64,000 bases of DNA from [Pantoea] beijingensis (GCF_022647505.1 NZ_CP071409.1:2666001-2730000); one strand, 5' to 3'; positions 19,547-29,630 are shown, numbered from the stretch's first letter. The notes: a model not told the origin generated them from the letters alone. Translations and numbers: made by a program.

Positions 19547-19604
19547 TACAACAATTCGTGCCTGTGCTTTACACTCTTCCAATCATTAACCGCAGGGAAG
19601 AACC

Positions 19605-20387
19605 ATGCAGGCCGACATTTCACTGATTATCAAACTGCAGCAGAAGCTGTTTGCCGACCCGCGTCGCATTGCGCTTCTGAAGCAAATTCAGCATACCGGT
19701 TCGATCAGTCAGGGTGCAAAGCTGGCCGGGGTCAGCTATAAAAGCGCCTGGGATGCCATTAATGACATGAATCAGCTAGCCGACCGCACCCTGGTTGAAC
19801 GCGCAACGGGCGGTAAAGGCGGCGGTGGCGCGCAGGTCACATTATATGGCGAGCGGCTGATTCAGCTGTTTCAGCTGCTGGAGCAAATCCAACAAAAAGC
19901 CTTTGATGTATTGCAGGACGATCGCCTGCCACTGGACAGTCTGCTCGCCGCTATATCGCGTTTTTCACTGCAAACCAGCGCGCGCAACCAATTATTCGGC
20001 ACCATCACGCATCGTACGCATTTGCAGGTGCAGCAGCATGTCGAAGTGCTATTGGCTGATGGCGAAACCTGTCTTAAAGCCGCGCTGACGGAACAGAGCG
20101 CCAATCGCCTGCAGCTCTCCCCGGGTAAAGAAGTGCTGATCTTAATCAAAGCGCCGTGGATTGATGTCTCAACCCAGCCGTCCAGCGCCGACAATCAGTT
20201 AGCGGGTACGGTTAAACATATTGAAAGCGGCGAGCAGCAAAGCGAAGTCTTAATCACATTGGGCAGCGGCGAGACATTATGCGCGACAGTCCCGAATGTC
20301 ACGGTAGAGCAGCAAAAACTACAGCCTGGTTTGGCAGTAACAGCACATTTTAATGCCGATCGGGTCATCATCGCGACGCTACTCTGA
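19605..20387 (+). CDS. modE: Molybdenum-dependent transcriptional regulator ModE
   Basis: A 260-aa repressor/activator. The N-terminal winged helix has the family segment SISQGAKLAGVSYKSAWDAINDMN (residues about 30-53) and VERATGGKGGGGA; two C-terminal Mop/TOBE domains (about 125-190 and 200-260) bind molybdate. It should bind the box at 14711. In this window it is separated from modABC by the trehalose module. RBS AGGGAAG precedes ATG 19605. Confidence 0.95.
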   Translation: MQADISLIIKLQQKLFADPRRIALLKQIQHTGSISQGAKLAGVSYKSAWDAINDMNQLADRTLVERATGGKGGGGAQVTLYGERLIQLFQLLEQIQQKAFDVLQDDRLPLDSLLAAISRFSLQTSARNQLFGTITHRTHLQVQQHVEVLLADGETCLKAALTEQSANRLQLSPGKEVLILIKAPWIDVSTQPSSADNQLAGTVKHIESGEQQSEVLITLGSGETLCATVPNVTVEQQKLQPGLAVTAHFNADRVIIATLL

Positions 20388-20463
20388 AACCACGCTCCCC
20401 GTTTGACTTTGCGCGACGCAGCCGTTTAAATCATCCCTTACGATGCATAAAATGGAATGTAAA

Positions 20464-21936
20464 ATGGCTGTATTGCAAATTTCGCAAGGCACGTTTCATC
20501 TTAGTGATACCCGAATATTAACCCTCAACGATCTTACCCTGACCCAAGGCGAAAGCTGGGCGTTTGTTGGCGCAAACGGCAGTGGTAAATCCTCACTGGC
20601 ACGAGCCCTATCCGGCGAATTGAGGCAGTTACAAGGTAGCCGACGCTGCGATTTTCTTAAACCGACGCGCCTGTCTCTGGAGCAATTGCAAACGTTAGTT
20701 TCCGAAGAGTGGCAGCGGAACAATACCGATATGCTCAGCCCGGGAGAAGAGGATACCGGACGTACCACCGCCGAAATTATTCAGGATGACGTCAAGGACA
20801 GCGCCCGCTGCCAGCAGTTGGCCATGCAGTTTGGTATCACCTCGTTGCTGCAGCGCCGCTTTAAATACCTTTCCACCGGGGAAACGCGCAAAACTCTGTT
20901 ATGCCAGGCCTTGATGGCACAGCCAGACCTGTTAATCCTCGATGAGCCTTTTGACGGCCTGGATGTCGAATCACGCGCTAATCTTGCTGCGGTTCTGGGC
21001 GAACTGCATCAACAGGGTATTACGCTGGTACTGGTACTTAACCGTTTTGATGATATTCCTGATTTTGTGGAAAAAGTGGGTGTACTGGCAGAATGCACGC
21101 TAACCCACGTTGGCGAGCGGGCCGCCATTTTGGCCGAAGCATTGGTCGCGCAGTTGGCACATAGCGAACGTCTGGCAGGCATGGCGTTACCGGAAGCCGA
21201 TAACGCGAGCGCAAAACCGCCATTAGTCCCGGATAATTCACTCATTGTGTTAAAAAATGGTGTCGTCTCTTATAACGACCGCCCTATCCTGCACAACCTG
21301 AGCTGGGAAGTAAAACCGCGCCAGCACTGGCAAATTGTGGGACCAAACGGTGCGGGAAAATCGACGCTGCTGAGCCTGGTTACCGGCGATCAACCTCAGG
21401 GATACAGCAACGATTTAACGCTTTTTGGTATTCGCCGCGGCAGTGGCGAAACCATTTGGGATATTAAACAGCATATTGGCTATGTCAGCAGCAGCCTGCA
21501 TCTCGACTATCGCGTCAGCACCAGCGTGCGTAATGTCATTATCTCCGGGTTTTTCGATTCAATTGGTATCTATCAGGCGGTATCTGACCGCCAGCAAGCG
21601 CTGGCCAGCCAGTGGCTGGCGCTGCTTGGCATGAATAATGTCATGGCAGACTCGCCTTTTCATAGTCTTTCATGGGGGCAACAACGGCTGGTGCTGATTG
21701 CCCGGGCACTGGTCAAACATCCGGCATTACTCATCCTTGATGAACCTTTACAGGGGCTGGATCCGATCAATCGTTTACTGGTACGTCGCTTTGTCGATGT
21801 GCTGATCGGTGAAGGGCAAACGCAGTTGCTGTTTGTCTCACATCATGCGGAAGATGCGCCGCAATGCATTACCCACCGGCTCACTTTTATCCCGGATGGC
21901 GAAATATATCGTTATCATCAGGAAACGCTCGCCTGA
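20464..21936 (+). CDS. modF: ModF, tandem ABC-type ATPase of the molybdate locus
   Basis: A soluble protein of about 490 aa with two ABC ATPase domains. The first has Walker A GANGSGKSS near 40, LSTGETRK and LLILDEPFDGLD; the second has Walker A GPNGAGKST near 300, LSWGQQRL and LLILDEPLQGLD. It aligns with E. coli ModF, whose exact function is unclear. Three ATGs (20443, 20452, 20464) are in frame; 20464 matches the E. coli N-terminus. It follows modE by 76 bp. Confidence 0.92.
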   Translation: MAVLQISQGTFHLSDTRILTLNDLTLTQGESWAFVGANGSGKSSLARALSGELRQLQGSRRCDFLKPTRLSLEQLQTLVSEEWQRNNTDMLSPGEEDTGRTTAEIIQDDVKDSARCQQLAMQFGITSLLQRRFKYLSTGETRKTLLCQALMAQPDLLILDEPFDGLDVESRANLAAVLGELHQQGITLVLVLNRFDDIPDFVEKVGVLAECTLTHVGERAAILAEALVAQLAHSERLAGMALPEADNASAKPPLVPDNSLIVLKNGVVSYNDRPILHNLSWEVKPRQHWQIVGPNGAGKSTLLSLVTGDQPQGYSNDLTLFGIRRGSGETIWDIKQHIGYVSSSLHLDYRVSTSVRNVIISGFFDSIGIYQAVSDRQQALASQWLALLGMNNVMADSPFHSLSWGQQRLVLIARALVKHPALLILDEPLQGLDPINRLLVRRFVDVLIGEGQTQLLFVSHHAEDAPQCITHRLTFIPDGEIYRYHQETLA

Positions 21937-21949
21937 CCCCTCTTTTTTC

Positions 21950-21968
21950 GGCCAGCATGACGCTGGCC
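21950..21968 (+). terminator. Hairpin after modF
   Basis: GGCCAGC (21950-21956) pairs with GCTGGCC (21962-21968) around a five-base loop, 13 bp after the modF stop, with a weak T-rich tail (AATTTCC). Confidence 0.55.
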
Positions 21969-22065
21969 AATTTCCTCCTGAATACATATCCCGCAACACT
22001 TGTGGACAGCAGATCGCAGCCAATTTTTTATCATTATCATGGACCGTTTTTATTCTGGAGAAGCT

Positions 22066-22638
22066 ATGACTGCTGCGCTCGTTATCGTGAATTTAATTGA
22101 GGATCTCGCGGGTATTAAAGGCCGCGCAAACGCCTGCTACTCACAGGTGGTGGAACGTAACATCGTCACGCGCGTTAACGCAGCTACCGCCTATGCACGT
22201 GTACGTAAAATTCCAGTAATCTGGAGCAGGATACAGTTCGGTGACGATTATCAGGCGATGCCCGCGCATTCACTGCTATTTACACAGATGAAATTAATCG
22301 GTGCGCTCCGCGCTGGCTCAGCCGGTAGCCACTGGCTGGAAAATGTGAATGTACAGCAGCATGATGAGGTCTTTGAACATCGTGGTCTGAGTGCCTTTAC
22401 TGGTAACAATTTATTAGCCTGGTTACACCAGCACAAGCGTCAACACCTGCTAATTGCCGGTATTAGTTCCTGTCTGACCATCGAAAGTACGGTACGTGAA
22501 GCCCATGAGCGCGGCATCGACGTCACCGTGCTTGAAGACATCTGTGCAGCCGAAAGCCTGCTCGCCCATCAGCAAAGTATGGAGAATCTGCAGCGCTTCG
22601 CGAACATCTCTTCCACTCGACTTTGGACCAATGGTTAA
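22066..22638 (+). CDS. Isochorismatase-fold (cysteine hydrolase superfamily) protein with altered active-site residues
   Basis: A 190-aa protein with the isochorismatase fold pattern: ALVIVNLIEDLAG at the start, LSAFTGNNLLAWL near 112, and LLIAGISSCLTIESTVREAHERGIDV near 133-158. By manual alignment the three catalytic positions are substituted: the Asp of VIDxQ is Asn, the Lys before the SAF motif is probably His, and the Cys before the VxxT helix is Thr, with another Cys two residues earlier. Standard Asp-Lys-Cys hydrolysis is therefore doubtful. RBS CTGGAGAAG precedes ATG 22066. It occupies the position of galE in E. coli, between modF and galT. Substrate unknown. Confidence 0.72.
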   Translation: MTAALVIVNLIEDLAGIKGRANACYSQVVERNIVTRVNAATAYARVRKIPVIWSRIQFGDDYQAMPAHSLLFTQMKLIGALRAGSAGSHWLENVNVQQHDEVFEHRGLSAFTGNNLLAWLHQHKRQHLLIAGISSCLTIESTVREAHERGIDVTVLEDICAAESLLAHQQSMENLQRFANISSTRLWTNG

Positions 22639-22733
22639 AGTAGCAATGTAATCGCTACCAAAAGATTGGCATATTTAGAAGATGAAAAAATAAAAAATCA
22701 CTATTACCACAGAAAAAACAAGAATAACTCCTT

Positions 22734-22749
22734 GTGTAACCGATTCCAT
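22734..22749. promoter_or_regulatory. GalR/GalS operator upstream of galT
   Basis: GTGTAACCGATTCCAT matches the gal operator GTGTAANCGNTTNCAC at every defined position except the last. It lies about 90 bp upstream of the galT start in a 198-bp gap that otherwise holds AT-rich promoter-like DNA. Confidence 0.72.
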
Positions 22750-22836
22750 TTATTCAAACTCGATCACGCTTCCTGCCTCACCAATATGCTACGTTTAAGT
22801 CAGCCCTTGCGCTTTATCAGGATACCAGGAAAAAAG

Positions 22837-23889
22837 ATGCCAACATTTAATCCGGTTGATCATCCTCATCGCCGCTACAACCCTTTATCAGATCAGTGGG
22901 TTTTAGTCTCTCCGCACCGGGCCAAACGCCCGTGGCAAGGTGCACAGGAAACTCCGTCACCGGAAACACTACCGCCTCACGATCCCGACTGTTTTTTATG
23001 TCCCGGTAATACCCGCGCATCGGGTGATAAAAATCCCGACTATAGCGGAACTTACGTCTTTACCAATGATTTTGCCGCGCTGATGGCGGATACGCCTGCG
23101 GCACCCGTCAGTGATGATTTACTCATGCGTTGTGAAAGCGCGCGCGGCACCAGCAGAGTGATCTGTTTCTCCCCTGACCACAGTAAAACGCTGCCGGAAC
23201 TCCCCTTAACCGCGCTGGTGCAAATCATCGACACCTGGCAGGCACAAACCGCAGAACTGGGCCAACGCTATCCATGGGTGCAGGTTTTCGAAAATAAGGG
23301 CGCAGCGATGGGGTGCTCTAATCCACATCCGCACGGACAGGTCTGGGCAAATAGCTTTCTGCCCAATGAAGTCAAACGCGAGGATGACACGCAGCGCGAC
23401 TATTTTTCCCGAAACGGCTCGCCGATGCTGGTGGATTACGGCGAACGCGAATTGAAGGATGGCAGCCGTACCGTGGTAGAAACCCGGCACTGGCTGGCGG
23501 TGGTGCCATGGTGGGCCGCATGGCCGTTTGAAACATTGCTGCTGCCAAAAGCACATATTCAGCGCCTCATTGATGTGAACGATGAGCAGCGCGAGGATTT
23601 AGCACTGGCGCTGAAACAGCTGACCAGCCGCTACGATAATCTGTTTCAGTGCGCTTTCCCCTATTCTATGGGCTGGCACGGCGCACCGTTCAATGGCGCA
23701 GATAATCAGCACTGGCAGTTACATGCCCACTTTTATCCGCCGCTGCTACGCTCCGCAACCGTTCGTAAATTTATGGTGGGTTACGAAATGCTGGCTGAAA
23801 CCCAGCGCGATTTAACGGCGGAACAGGCGGCAGAACGGCTGCGTTCTGTCAGCGATATTCATTTTCGCCAGACGGGGACATCACAATGA
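22837..23889 (+). CDS. galT: Galactose-1-phosphate uridylyltransferase GalT
   Basis: The Leloir-pathway transferase exchanging UMP between UDP-glucose and galactose 1-phosphate; 350 aa. The active-site HPH triad is in [12 protein letters not shown] (His164, His166 nucleophile), and zinc-site cysteines are in DCFLCPGN (52, 55). The start is ATG 22837 ([15 protein letters not shown]) with AGGA upstream; the frame continues to 22666 without homology. It overlaps galK by 4 bp. Here it is the first gal gene because galE is missing. Confidence 0.96.
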   Translation: MPTFNPVDHPHRRYNPLSDQWVLVSPHRAKRPWQGAQETPSPETLPPHDPDCFLCPGNTRASGDKNPDYSGTYVFTNDFAALMADTPAAPVSDDLLMRCESARGTSRVICFSPDHSKTLPELPLTALVQIIDTWQAQTAELGQRYPWVQVFENKGAAMGCSNPHPHGQVWANSFLPNEVKREDDTQRDYFSRNGSPMLVDYGERELKDGSRTVVETRHWLAVVPWWAAWPFETLLLPKAHIQRLIDVNDEQREDLALALKQLTSRYDNLFQCAFPYSMGWHGAPFNGADNQHWQLHAHFYPPLLRSATVRKFMVGYEMLAETQRDLTAEQAAERLRSVSDIHFRQTGTSQ

Positions 23890-25034
23890 GTTTAAAAACG
23901 AAGACCCAACACATTTTTAGTGAAAAATTCGGCTATCCGCCAACCCACACTATCCAGGCTCCGGGGCGCGTTAATCTGATCGGAGAACATACCGATTATA
24001 ACGACGGTTTTGTCCTGCCCTGTGCCATTAATTATCAAACGGTCATCAGTTGTGCCAAACGTGACGATCGCCAGATCCGCGTGATCGCCGCCGATTATGA
24101 TAATCAGGAAGACGTTTTTTCACTTGATACGCCGATCATGAGCCATAAGGATCAGATGTGGGCCAACTATGTGCGAGGCGTGGTGAAACACCTGCAAAAA
24201 CGTAATAAAAATTTTGCTGGTGTGGATATGGTCATCAGCGGCGATGTACCGCAGGGCGCCGGGTTAAGCTCCTCCGCGTCGCTTGAGGTCGCGGTGGGCA
24301 CCGCCATCCAGCAGTTGTACCATTTACCCGTCGATGCCGCGGAAATTGCCGTCAACGGCCAGGAAGCGGAAAACCAGTTTGTTGGCTGCAATTGCGGCAT
24401 TATGGATCAGATGATTTCTGCGCTGGGTAAAAAAGATCATGCCATGCTGCTGGACTGCCGTACTTTGGGTACACGTCCAGTCCCGATGCCGGAAGGAATC
24501 GCCGTGGTGATTATCAACTCAAATTTCCGCCGTAGCCTGGTGGGCAGCGAATATAATACTCGCCGTCAACAGTGTGAAACCGGTGCGAGATTCTTTGCCC
24601 AGCCTTCGCTCCGCGATGTGGATATCAAACAGTTTAAGGCCGTTGAACAGGCGCTCGACCCGCTGGTCGCCAGGCGCGTACGTCATGTTTTGACGGAGAA
24701 TGCCCGTACGCTGGAAGCGGCCGATGCCCTGAGCAAAGGCGATCTGACGCGTATGGGCGTGCTGATGGCAGAATCTCATGCCTCGATGCGGGACGATTTT
24801 GAGATTACCGTTCCTCCCATCGACCTGCTGGTCGACATCGTGAAAGGAGTGATCGGCGAGCAAGGTGGCGTACGCATGACTGGCGGCGGTTTTGGCGGCT
24901 GCATCGTAGCACTTATGCCACAAGATAAAGTCGATAGTGTTAAAGCCGCGGTTGCTGCGCACTATGAAGCAAAGTCCGGCATTAAAGAGACCTTCTATGT
25001 CTGTAAAGCCGCGGCGGGGGCGGGACAATGCTAA
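23886..25034 (+). CDS. galK: Galactokinase GalK
   Basis: A GHMP kinase that phosphorylates galactose at C1; 382 aa. Motifs are the galactokinase signature [19 protein letters not shown] near residue 28, the ATP-binding loop [17 protein letters not shown] near 125, and [17 protein letters not shown] near 335. Its ATG overlaps the galT stop (ATGA), and its 3' end overlaps galM by 7 bp. Confidence 0.97.
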   Translation: MSLKTKTQHIFSEKFGYPPTHTIQAPGRVNLIGEHTDYNDGFVLPCAINYQTVISCAKRDDRQIRVIAADYDNQEDVFSLDTPIMSHKDQMWANYVRGVVKHLQKRNKNFAGVDMVISGDVPQGAGLSSSASLEVAVGTAIQQLYHLPVDAAEIAVNGQEAENQFVGCNCGIMDQMISALGKKDHAMLLDCRTLGTRPVPMPEGIAVVIINSNFRRSLVGSEYNTRRQQCETGARFFAQPSLRDVDIKQFKAVEQALDPLVARRVRHVLTENARTLEAADALSKGDLTRMGVLMAESHASMRDDFEITVPPIDLLVDIVKGVIGEQGGVRMTGGGFGGCIVALMPQDKVDSVKAAVAAHYEAKSGIKETFYVCKAAAGAGQC

Positions 25035-26059
25035 CGCCAAATTCACACGCGCCGGATGGCCAACCCTGGCGCATCACCGTACTGCGTAATCGTAACGGCA
25101 TGGTCGCCACTTTTATGGATTGGGGAGCAACCTGGCTTTCCGCACGCGTCCCCATGAAAGATGGAAGCGTCAGGGACGCCCTGCTGGGCTGCACAACCCC
25201 ATCTGATTATCTGCATCAGTCAGCTTATCTGGGCGCCACCATAGGCCGCTATGCCAATCGCATTGCTAACGCGACCTTGTGCGAGGGCAAACTCCCCCTG
25301 GTGGCGAATCAGGGCGTGCATCAATTGCATGGCGGGCCTGAAGGTTTCGATAAGCGACGCTGGCAGATCGTGAGTCAGAGTGAAAGCGAAGTGCACTATC
25401 ACATCGATTCACCTGATGGCGATCAGGGCTTTCCTGGCAACCTGCTGGCCTCGGTACGCTATCACCTTGATGATGACAACACCGTGTCCATCACTTATCA
25501 GGCAACGGTCGATCGTCCCTGCCCGGTCAACCTGACCAACCATGCTTATTTCAACCTTGATGCGCATCAGGGCGATGCCAGGCAGCACCGCCTGCAACTG
25601 CTGGCTAACCGCTATCTGCCGGTCGACAGCAACGGTATCCCACGCGCTGGTCTGAAAAACGTTGAGCAGACCAGTTTTGACTTCCGTCAGCCACACTGTG
25701 TTGCAGAGAGGTTCCTGCAGGATGAGGATCAGTTAGCGGTAAAGGGGTACGACCACGCCTTTTTGCTGGATGCCAGGGGCGACGACTCGCAGCCTGCAGC
25801 GCAGCTCTGGTCTGCCGATAATAAGCTGCGCCTGACGGTCGCAACCAGCGCGCCAGCGCTACAGTTCTACGCCGGAAACTATCTCAACGGTACGCCAGCC
25901 CGTGGACAGGGTAATTATGCGGATTACCAGGGGATCGCGCTGGAGAGCGGTTTTTTACCTGACTCGCCCAACCGCGCCGACTGGCCTCAGCCTGATTGCT
26001 GGTTGCACCCTGACGAAACCTGGCGTTCCGTGACGCGCTATACGCTAACCGCATGCTGA
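25028..26059 (+). CDS. galM: Aldose 1-epimerase (galactose mutarotase) GalM
   Basis: Converts beta-D-galactose to the alpha anomer, the galactokinase substrate; 343 aa. Conserved segments include [12 protein letters not shown] near 72, [19 protein letters not shown] (catalytic His) near 100, [12 protein letters not shown] (second His) near 175, and the catalytic Glu in [14 protein letters not shown] near 308. It is the last gene of galTKM. Confidence 0.95.
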   Translation: MLTPNSHAPDGQPWRITVLRNRNGMVATFMDWGATWLSARVPMKDGSVRDALLGCTTPSDYLHQSAYLGATIGRYANRIANATLCEGKLPLVANQGVHQLHGGPEGFDKRRWQIVSQSESEVHYHIDSPDGDQGFPGNLLASVRYHLDDDNTVSITYQATVDRPCPVNLTNHAYFNLDAHQGDARQHRLQLLANRYLPVDSNGIPRAGLKNVEQTSFDFRQPHCVAERFLQDEDQLAVKGYDHAFLLDARGDDSQPAAQLWSADNKLRLTVATSAPALQFYAGNYLNGTPARGQGNYADYQGIALESGFLPDSPNRADWPQPDCWLHPDETWRSVTRYTLTAC

Positions 26060-26190
26060 TGCTGCGTGAGAAATGAGCAGAAGGTAGCCGGAGTAACGCA
26101 CAGTGAGTTACGCGGCTGGTGCGCTGCCCGCTTCAGCAGTATACTGTGAGATATTATCCTTGAAACATCAGATTATTAAGGAGTTAAGCG

Positions 26191-26943
26191 ATGGCTGTCA
26201 CTAAACTGGTTCTGGTACGTCACGGTGAAAGCCAGTGGAACAATGAAAACCGTTTCACTGGTTGGTACGATGTTGATTTGTCCGATAAAGGCCGTACTGA
26301 AGCCAAAGCAGCGGGCGCACTGCTGAAAAAAGAAGGCTTTACCTTCGATTTCGCCTATACCTCGGTGCTGAAGCGTGCAATCCATACGTTATGGAACATT
26401 CTGGACGAAGTGGATCAGGTCTGGCTGCCGGTTGAAAAATCATGGCGTCTGAACGAGCGCCACTACGGTGCGCTGCAGGGACTGGATAAAGCCGAAACCG
26501 CGCAGAAATACGGTGACGAGCAGGTAAAACAGTGGCGCCGCGGCTTTGCGGTCACGCCACCGGAGCTGGATCGTGCAGACGAGCGCTTCCCGGGACACGA
26601 CCCACGCTATGCGGCACTGACCGCTGAGCAGCTGCCCACCACGGAAAGCCTGGCGCTGACTATCGATCGCGTATTGCCATACTGGGAAGAGTCTATCCTT
26701 CCTCGCATGAAAAGCGGTGAGAAAGTGATTATCGCCGCCCACGGCAACTCGCTGCGTGCGCTGGTAAAATACCTGGATAACATGAGTGAAGAAGAGATCC
26801 TCGAACTGAATATCCCAACGGGCGTGCCGCTGGTTTATGAGTTCGACGAAAACTTCAAACCCATTAAACACTACTATCTGGGTGATGCTGACGAGATTGC
26901 CGCGAAAGCCGCAGCCGTTGCTAACCAGGGTAAAGCGAAGTAA
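26191..26943 (+). CDS. gpmA: 2,3-bisphosphoglycerate-dependent phosphoglycerate mutase GpmA
   Basis: A glycolytic enzyme interconverting 3- and 2-phosphoglycerate; 250 aa. The phosphohistidine is His11 in [25 protein letters not shown] near 89 and the second histidine in [11 protein letters not shown] near 185 complete the active site. A strong AAGGAG ribosome site precedes ATG 26191. It is followed by a rho-independent terminator that marks the left border of the T6SS island. Confidence 0.97.
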   Translation: MAVTKLVLVRHGESQWNNENRFTGWYDVDLSDKGRTEAKAAGALLKKEGFTFDFAYTSVLKRAIHTLWNILDEVDQVWLPVEKSWRLNERHYGALQGLDKAETAQKYGDEQVKQWRRGFAVTPPELDRADERFPGHDPRYAALTAEQLPTTESLALTIDRVLPYWEESILPRMKSGEKVIIAAHGNSLRALVKYLDNMSEEEILELNIPTGVPLVYEFDENFKPIKHYYLGDADEIAAKAAAVANQGKAK

Positions 26944-26987
26944 AAGCCCCCGCAGAAGGTGACAATCCGTCCTCTTCACTCATTGAT

Positions 26988-27023
26988 AAAGCCCTGGCGA
27001 TAAAGCCGGGGCTTTTATTTTAT
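26988..27023 (+). terminator. gpmA rho-independent terminator
   Basis: AAAGCCCTGGC (26988-26998) pairs with GCCGGGGCTTT (27005-27015), with one G-U pair, around a six-base loop, followed by a T-rich TATTTTAT tail. Confidence 0.88.
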
Positions 27024-27158
27024 CCAGCCTGAGTCGCTACCCGATGTATCATCGGGATGAAAGTCCTTCCCCCGACAACGCCCGATAGCGGTGCATGTTT
27101 CACAGATACCTTCCTGAACCCCGACACTGCAGACGCTGTCAGGTCGTGCTACGAGTGA

Positions 27159-27629
27159 CTATGGCAACACACTTTCAATCATGCTGAAAAACATCTCCTC
27201 ATCGAATACCGTGACGGGGCCAGCGGGCGTTTCCGCAGGGCGACAGCACCAGTCGTTATGGCTGCCTGCACGCATAAACAGACGATACAAGGGCGTCTGT
27301 TTTCTTTCGACACAGAGACTCACTTCAACGCATCCCGTTACGCCCTGTCCGTACAAATAAAGTGGCGTAAACTTTATCGCCTTTTTATCGTAGTAAAGTC
27401 GCAGCGCCGGAAGATCGAACGCCTGGTTATCCACCAGTAAATCAGTGAGTGAAACGGTTGACGTTTCCGTTTCGATACCCGTATCCGTCAGCCATTGCGC
27501 GATACATTCCTGAAGCTCGCTCATGCGCAGACGGAACGCTGCAATGTCCGCCTGACTTTTACGTTCAAAAGAACAGGAAGCAGGCTGCAATGCCTGAATT
27601 TTTTTAAGAAACCGTGCTTTTGCCGACAT
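27159..27629 (-). CDS. Hypothetical protein at the end of the Tle1-like effector module
   Basis: A 156-aa soluble protein without signal peptide or membrane helix. I do not recognise a family. It is last in the minus-strand run vgrG2-DUF4123-DUF3304 array-Tle1-like, 51 bp after the expected original end of the lipase gene, so it is probably part of that module (accessory or cytosolic immunity function are both possible). The N-terminus is basic (MSAKARFLKKIQ) and the body is mixed alpha/beta in composition. ATG 27629 has only a weak AGGT site. Confidence 0.55.
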   Translation of the reverse strand: MSAKARFLKKIQALQPASCSFERKSQADIAAFRLRMSELQECIAQWLTDTGIETETSTVSLTDLLVDNQAFDLPALRLYYDKKAIKFTPLYLYGQGVTGCVEVSLCVERKQTPLYRLFMRAGSHNDWCCRPAETPAGPVTVFDEEMFFSMIESVLP

Positions 27630-27680
27630 ACTTGACCTGCTGCTCCCACTCCGGGAGATAAAAATGGCCTGAGTGCCTGA

Positions 27681-27843
27681 TTAATTGTTGAGGTACTGCT
27701 GTTGCCTGAGATGACGCAGCAGGACTTTCCCTTGCGGCATAAATCCCGTGCCGTAGCGAACCAGTCCAACCCCTTTCAGCTCGGCATCAATGGCGTAGCG
27801 CAATTCACCGGGGATTTTCTGCAAATTATTGTCACTTCCGGGG
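27681..27843 (-). pseudogene. Out-of-frame C-terminal tail of the Tle1-like gene
   Basis: Dropping one base from the CCCC run (minus strand) lets the effector frame continue as EPGSDNNLQKIPGELRYAID and on to ...QQQYLNN, ending at TAA 27681. The composition is protein-like, and the tail fills the gap up to the next gene. Either the strain carries a frameshift or the assembly has a homopolymer error. Confidence 0.6.
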
Positions 27844-29628
27844 TTCCATCCAGCGCACTGAAAAATATCCGTCATTAATGCCTTCAGCACGCTGCACATC
27901 ATGCACGAACCACGCATAAAGCACCGATGCGTCCACGCACCATCTAACCGGTGGAGATTTTCCATCGTGCCCTGCCACACCACATGCGAGAAAATGCTCA
28001 GCACGATCACGTGCAGGCATAAGGATATTGTCCAGATAAAGCTGCGGGGGGTAATGATACTCCCGGGTCAGCAGAAGATGGGCCGCATTTGCGACATCAG
28101 ACAGCCAGCTCCAGTGTTTTTTCAGCGTCAGAATATCATCCATTACCTCATCCCTTGCCTGACGGGCCTGAAGTGAAACCCCCACCAGCCCCGCCATTGA
28201 CGACGGCGATAACAGTATTCCGTCCCGGATACCTTCCAGCCGGCGCAGCTCACTTTTGTATTCGTAAAACTGCCGACCCAACCACTCAAAATAACCGTCA
28301 AGGTGCCGGTTCATCGCCCGATAGCTCAGTTCGCTGGCACTGACTGCGCGCTGATATGACGTGACCCAGCGATCAACCGACTGACTTTCCACGCTGTCAC
28401 GAATGTCAAAATAAGACCATACCAACCGGTCGGTATCATACAGCGAGCTGAAATCAGGGAAAGGAACCCCTGCCTTCATCGCCTCTTTGTACATCTGCCG
28501 TAGCGACACTCGGCACAGCTCAGCGCTCGGTTTCTGCACATCGGGTTTTAAGCCGCCACCGATATCTTCGCTGCATCCCGGCATTAATATCTCCTGATGC
28601 CCGGCATCGTCCCGACCGGTGCGATAAACGCACCGCCAGCGTCGGCGCTCATGCGCCGCCACCAGGTGCAGCGATTTTTTGACCGGCTCGGGTAACGGTG
28701 ACTGATGGTCAAGATACTTGCGCCCGAACAGCGAGATAATTTGCCCCGCTGTCTCCACGCGTTTTTCCGGCACCCATTCCAGGATGCTGCTGGCATAGTC
28801 CAGACCGTTATCGCTACTCATTGGCGTATCACGCGAACAGTCAAACAGTCCAGTAAACACCATATCAAGCGGCACACCGCGGAAGGTCGGCTTTCCCTCC
28901 TTATCCTGCCCGCACATTTCATTCAGCAACAGATCAATAAACTGCCGGGCCTGGGTTCCCCCCATATCAAAACCAAACACCGATAGCGAAATCAGCCGCA
29001 CGGGAACCTCGCCGCTCTTCATCGCATCGTCAAAGGTGCGTTCAAAGCGGATCCGGGTACTGTTCAGGCGCGTGTCGGCCCCGCTCACCATACTGTAGGC
29101 CATAAACTCGTTGTCGCGTAGCCAGGGTGTGGCCTCGATACCTGCCCGAATCACGCCTTTCAGGGTGGCGTCCCTCAGCATTTTTAGCTGACCTTTAGGC
29201 GTCAGCAGCTTTTGCCTTAACTCGTTGCTGGCCTCCTGGCTGCTGGCGCCACCCATTTTCGCTTTGATAATATCCCTCAGCGCATCGGCAGGCTGGTTTT
29301 TCAGGCTTTCCTGCACCGCGTGACCGGTGCCATCCATAATCTGCTGAAGTGCTTCACCTTCCATTTCCAGGAAGGGAGTACCCAGACCGGATATGTAGTG
29401 CTTTTTATATGACACTGCGTCCGTTTTATTTTCTTCTTCCGGATATGCTCTGAACAACCGGGCAATATTGCTCAGCCGGTTTTCCAGCGCGTCCTGCTCG
29501 ATATTGCGCCCCACGCCGTCAAAGAAAAAACCGATATGCAGTATCCGTGAACAGTTACCGACCTGGTAATCATCAGCCTGCTGCGCCCGGTGCGCCGCCG
29601 CAATGAGGGTATCCAAATCCATTTCCAT
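27832..29628 (-). CDS. Tle1-like T6SS phospholipase effector (DUF2235), C-terminus apparently frameshifted
   Basis: A 598-aa DUF2235 protein of the type VI lipase effector class 1. The N-terminal HIGFFFDGVGRN (31-42) and the elbow SVFGFDMGGTQAR (216-228) are in family positions, but the nucleophile of GFSxG is Asp221 here. Asp263 (GLFDCS) and His326 (HLVAAHERR) could be the other triad members. It follows vgrG2, a DUF4123 chaperone and the DUF3304 array, the usual arrangement of a VgrG-delivered lipase with immunity. The reading frame stops at a GGGG run (27840-27843, plus strand); the next frame continues for about 52 well-formed residues to 27681, so one extra base has probably truncated the protein. 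ATG 29628 lies two bases after the DUF3304 stop, with AAGGA. Confidence 0.75.
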   Translation of the reverse strand: MEMDLDTLIAAAHRAQQADDYQVGNCSRILHIGFFFDGVGRNIEQDALENRLSNIARLFRAYPEEENKTDAVSYKKHYISGLGTPFLEMEGEALQQIMDGTGHAVQESLKNQPADALRDIIKAKMGGASSQEASNELRQKLLTPKGQLKMLRDATLKGVIRAGIEATPWLRDNEFMAYSMVSGADTRLNSTRIRFERTFDDAMKSGEVPVRLISLSVFGFDMGGTQARQFIDLLLNEMCGQDKEGKPTFRGVPLDMVFTGLFDCSRDTPMSSDNGLDYASSILEWVPEKRVETAGQIISLFGRKYLDHQSPLPEPVKKSLHLVAAHERRRWRCVYRTGRDDAGHQEILMPGCSEDIGGGLKPDVQKPSAELCRVSLRQMYKEAMKAGVPFPDFSSLYDTDRLVWSYFDIRDSVESQSVDRWVTSYQRAVSASELSYRAMNRHLDGYFEWLGRQFYEYKSELRRLEGIRDGILLSPSSMAGLVGVSLQARQARDEVMDDILTLKKHWSWLSDVANAAHLLLTREYHYPPQLYLDNILMPARDRAEHFLACGVAGHDGKSPPVRWCVDASVLYAWFVHDVQRAEGINDGYFSVRWMEPRK

Positions 29629-29630
29629 AG

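Noticed and set aside
27036..27055. Short inverted repeat CCCGAT...ATCGGG after the gpmA terminator
   Set aside because: The stem is only six bases, has no T run, and the real gpmA terminator lies just upstream.
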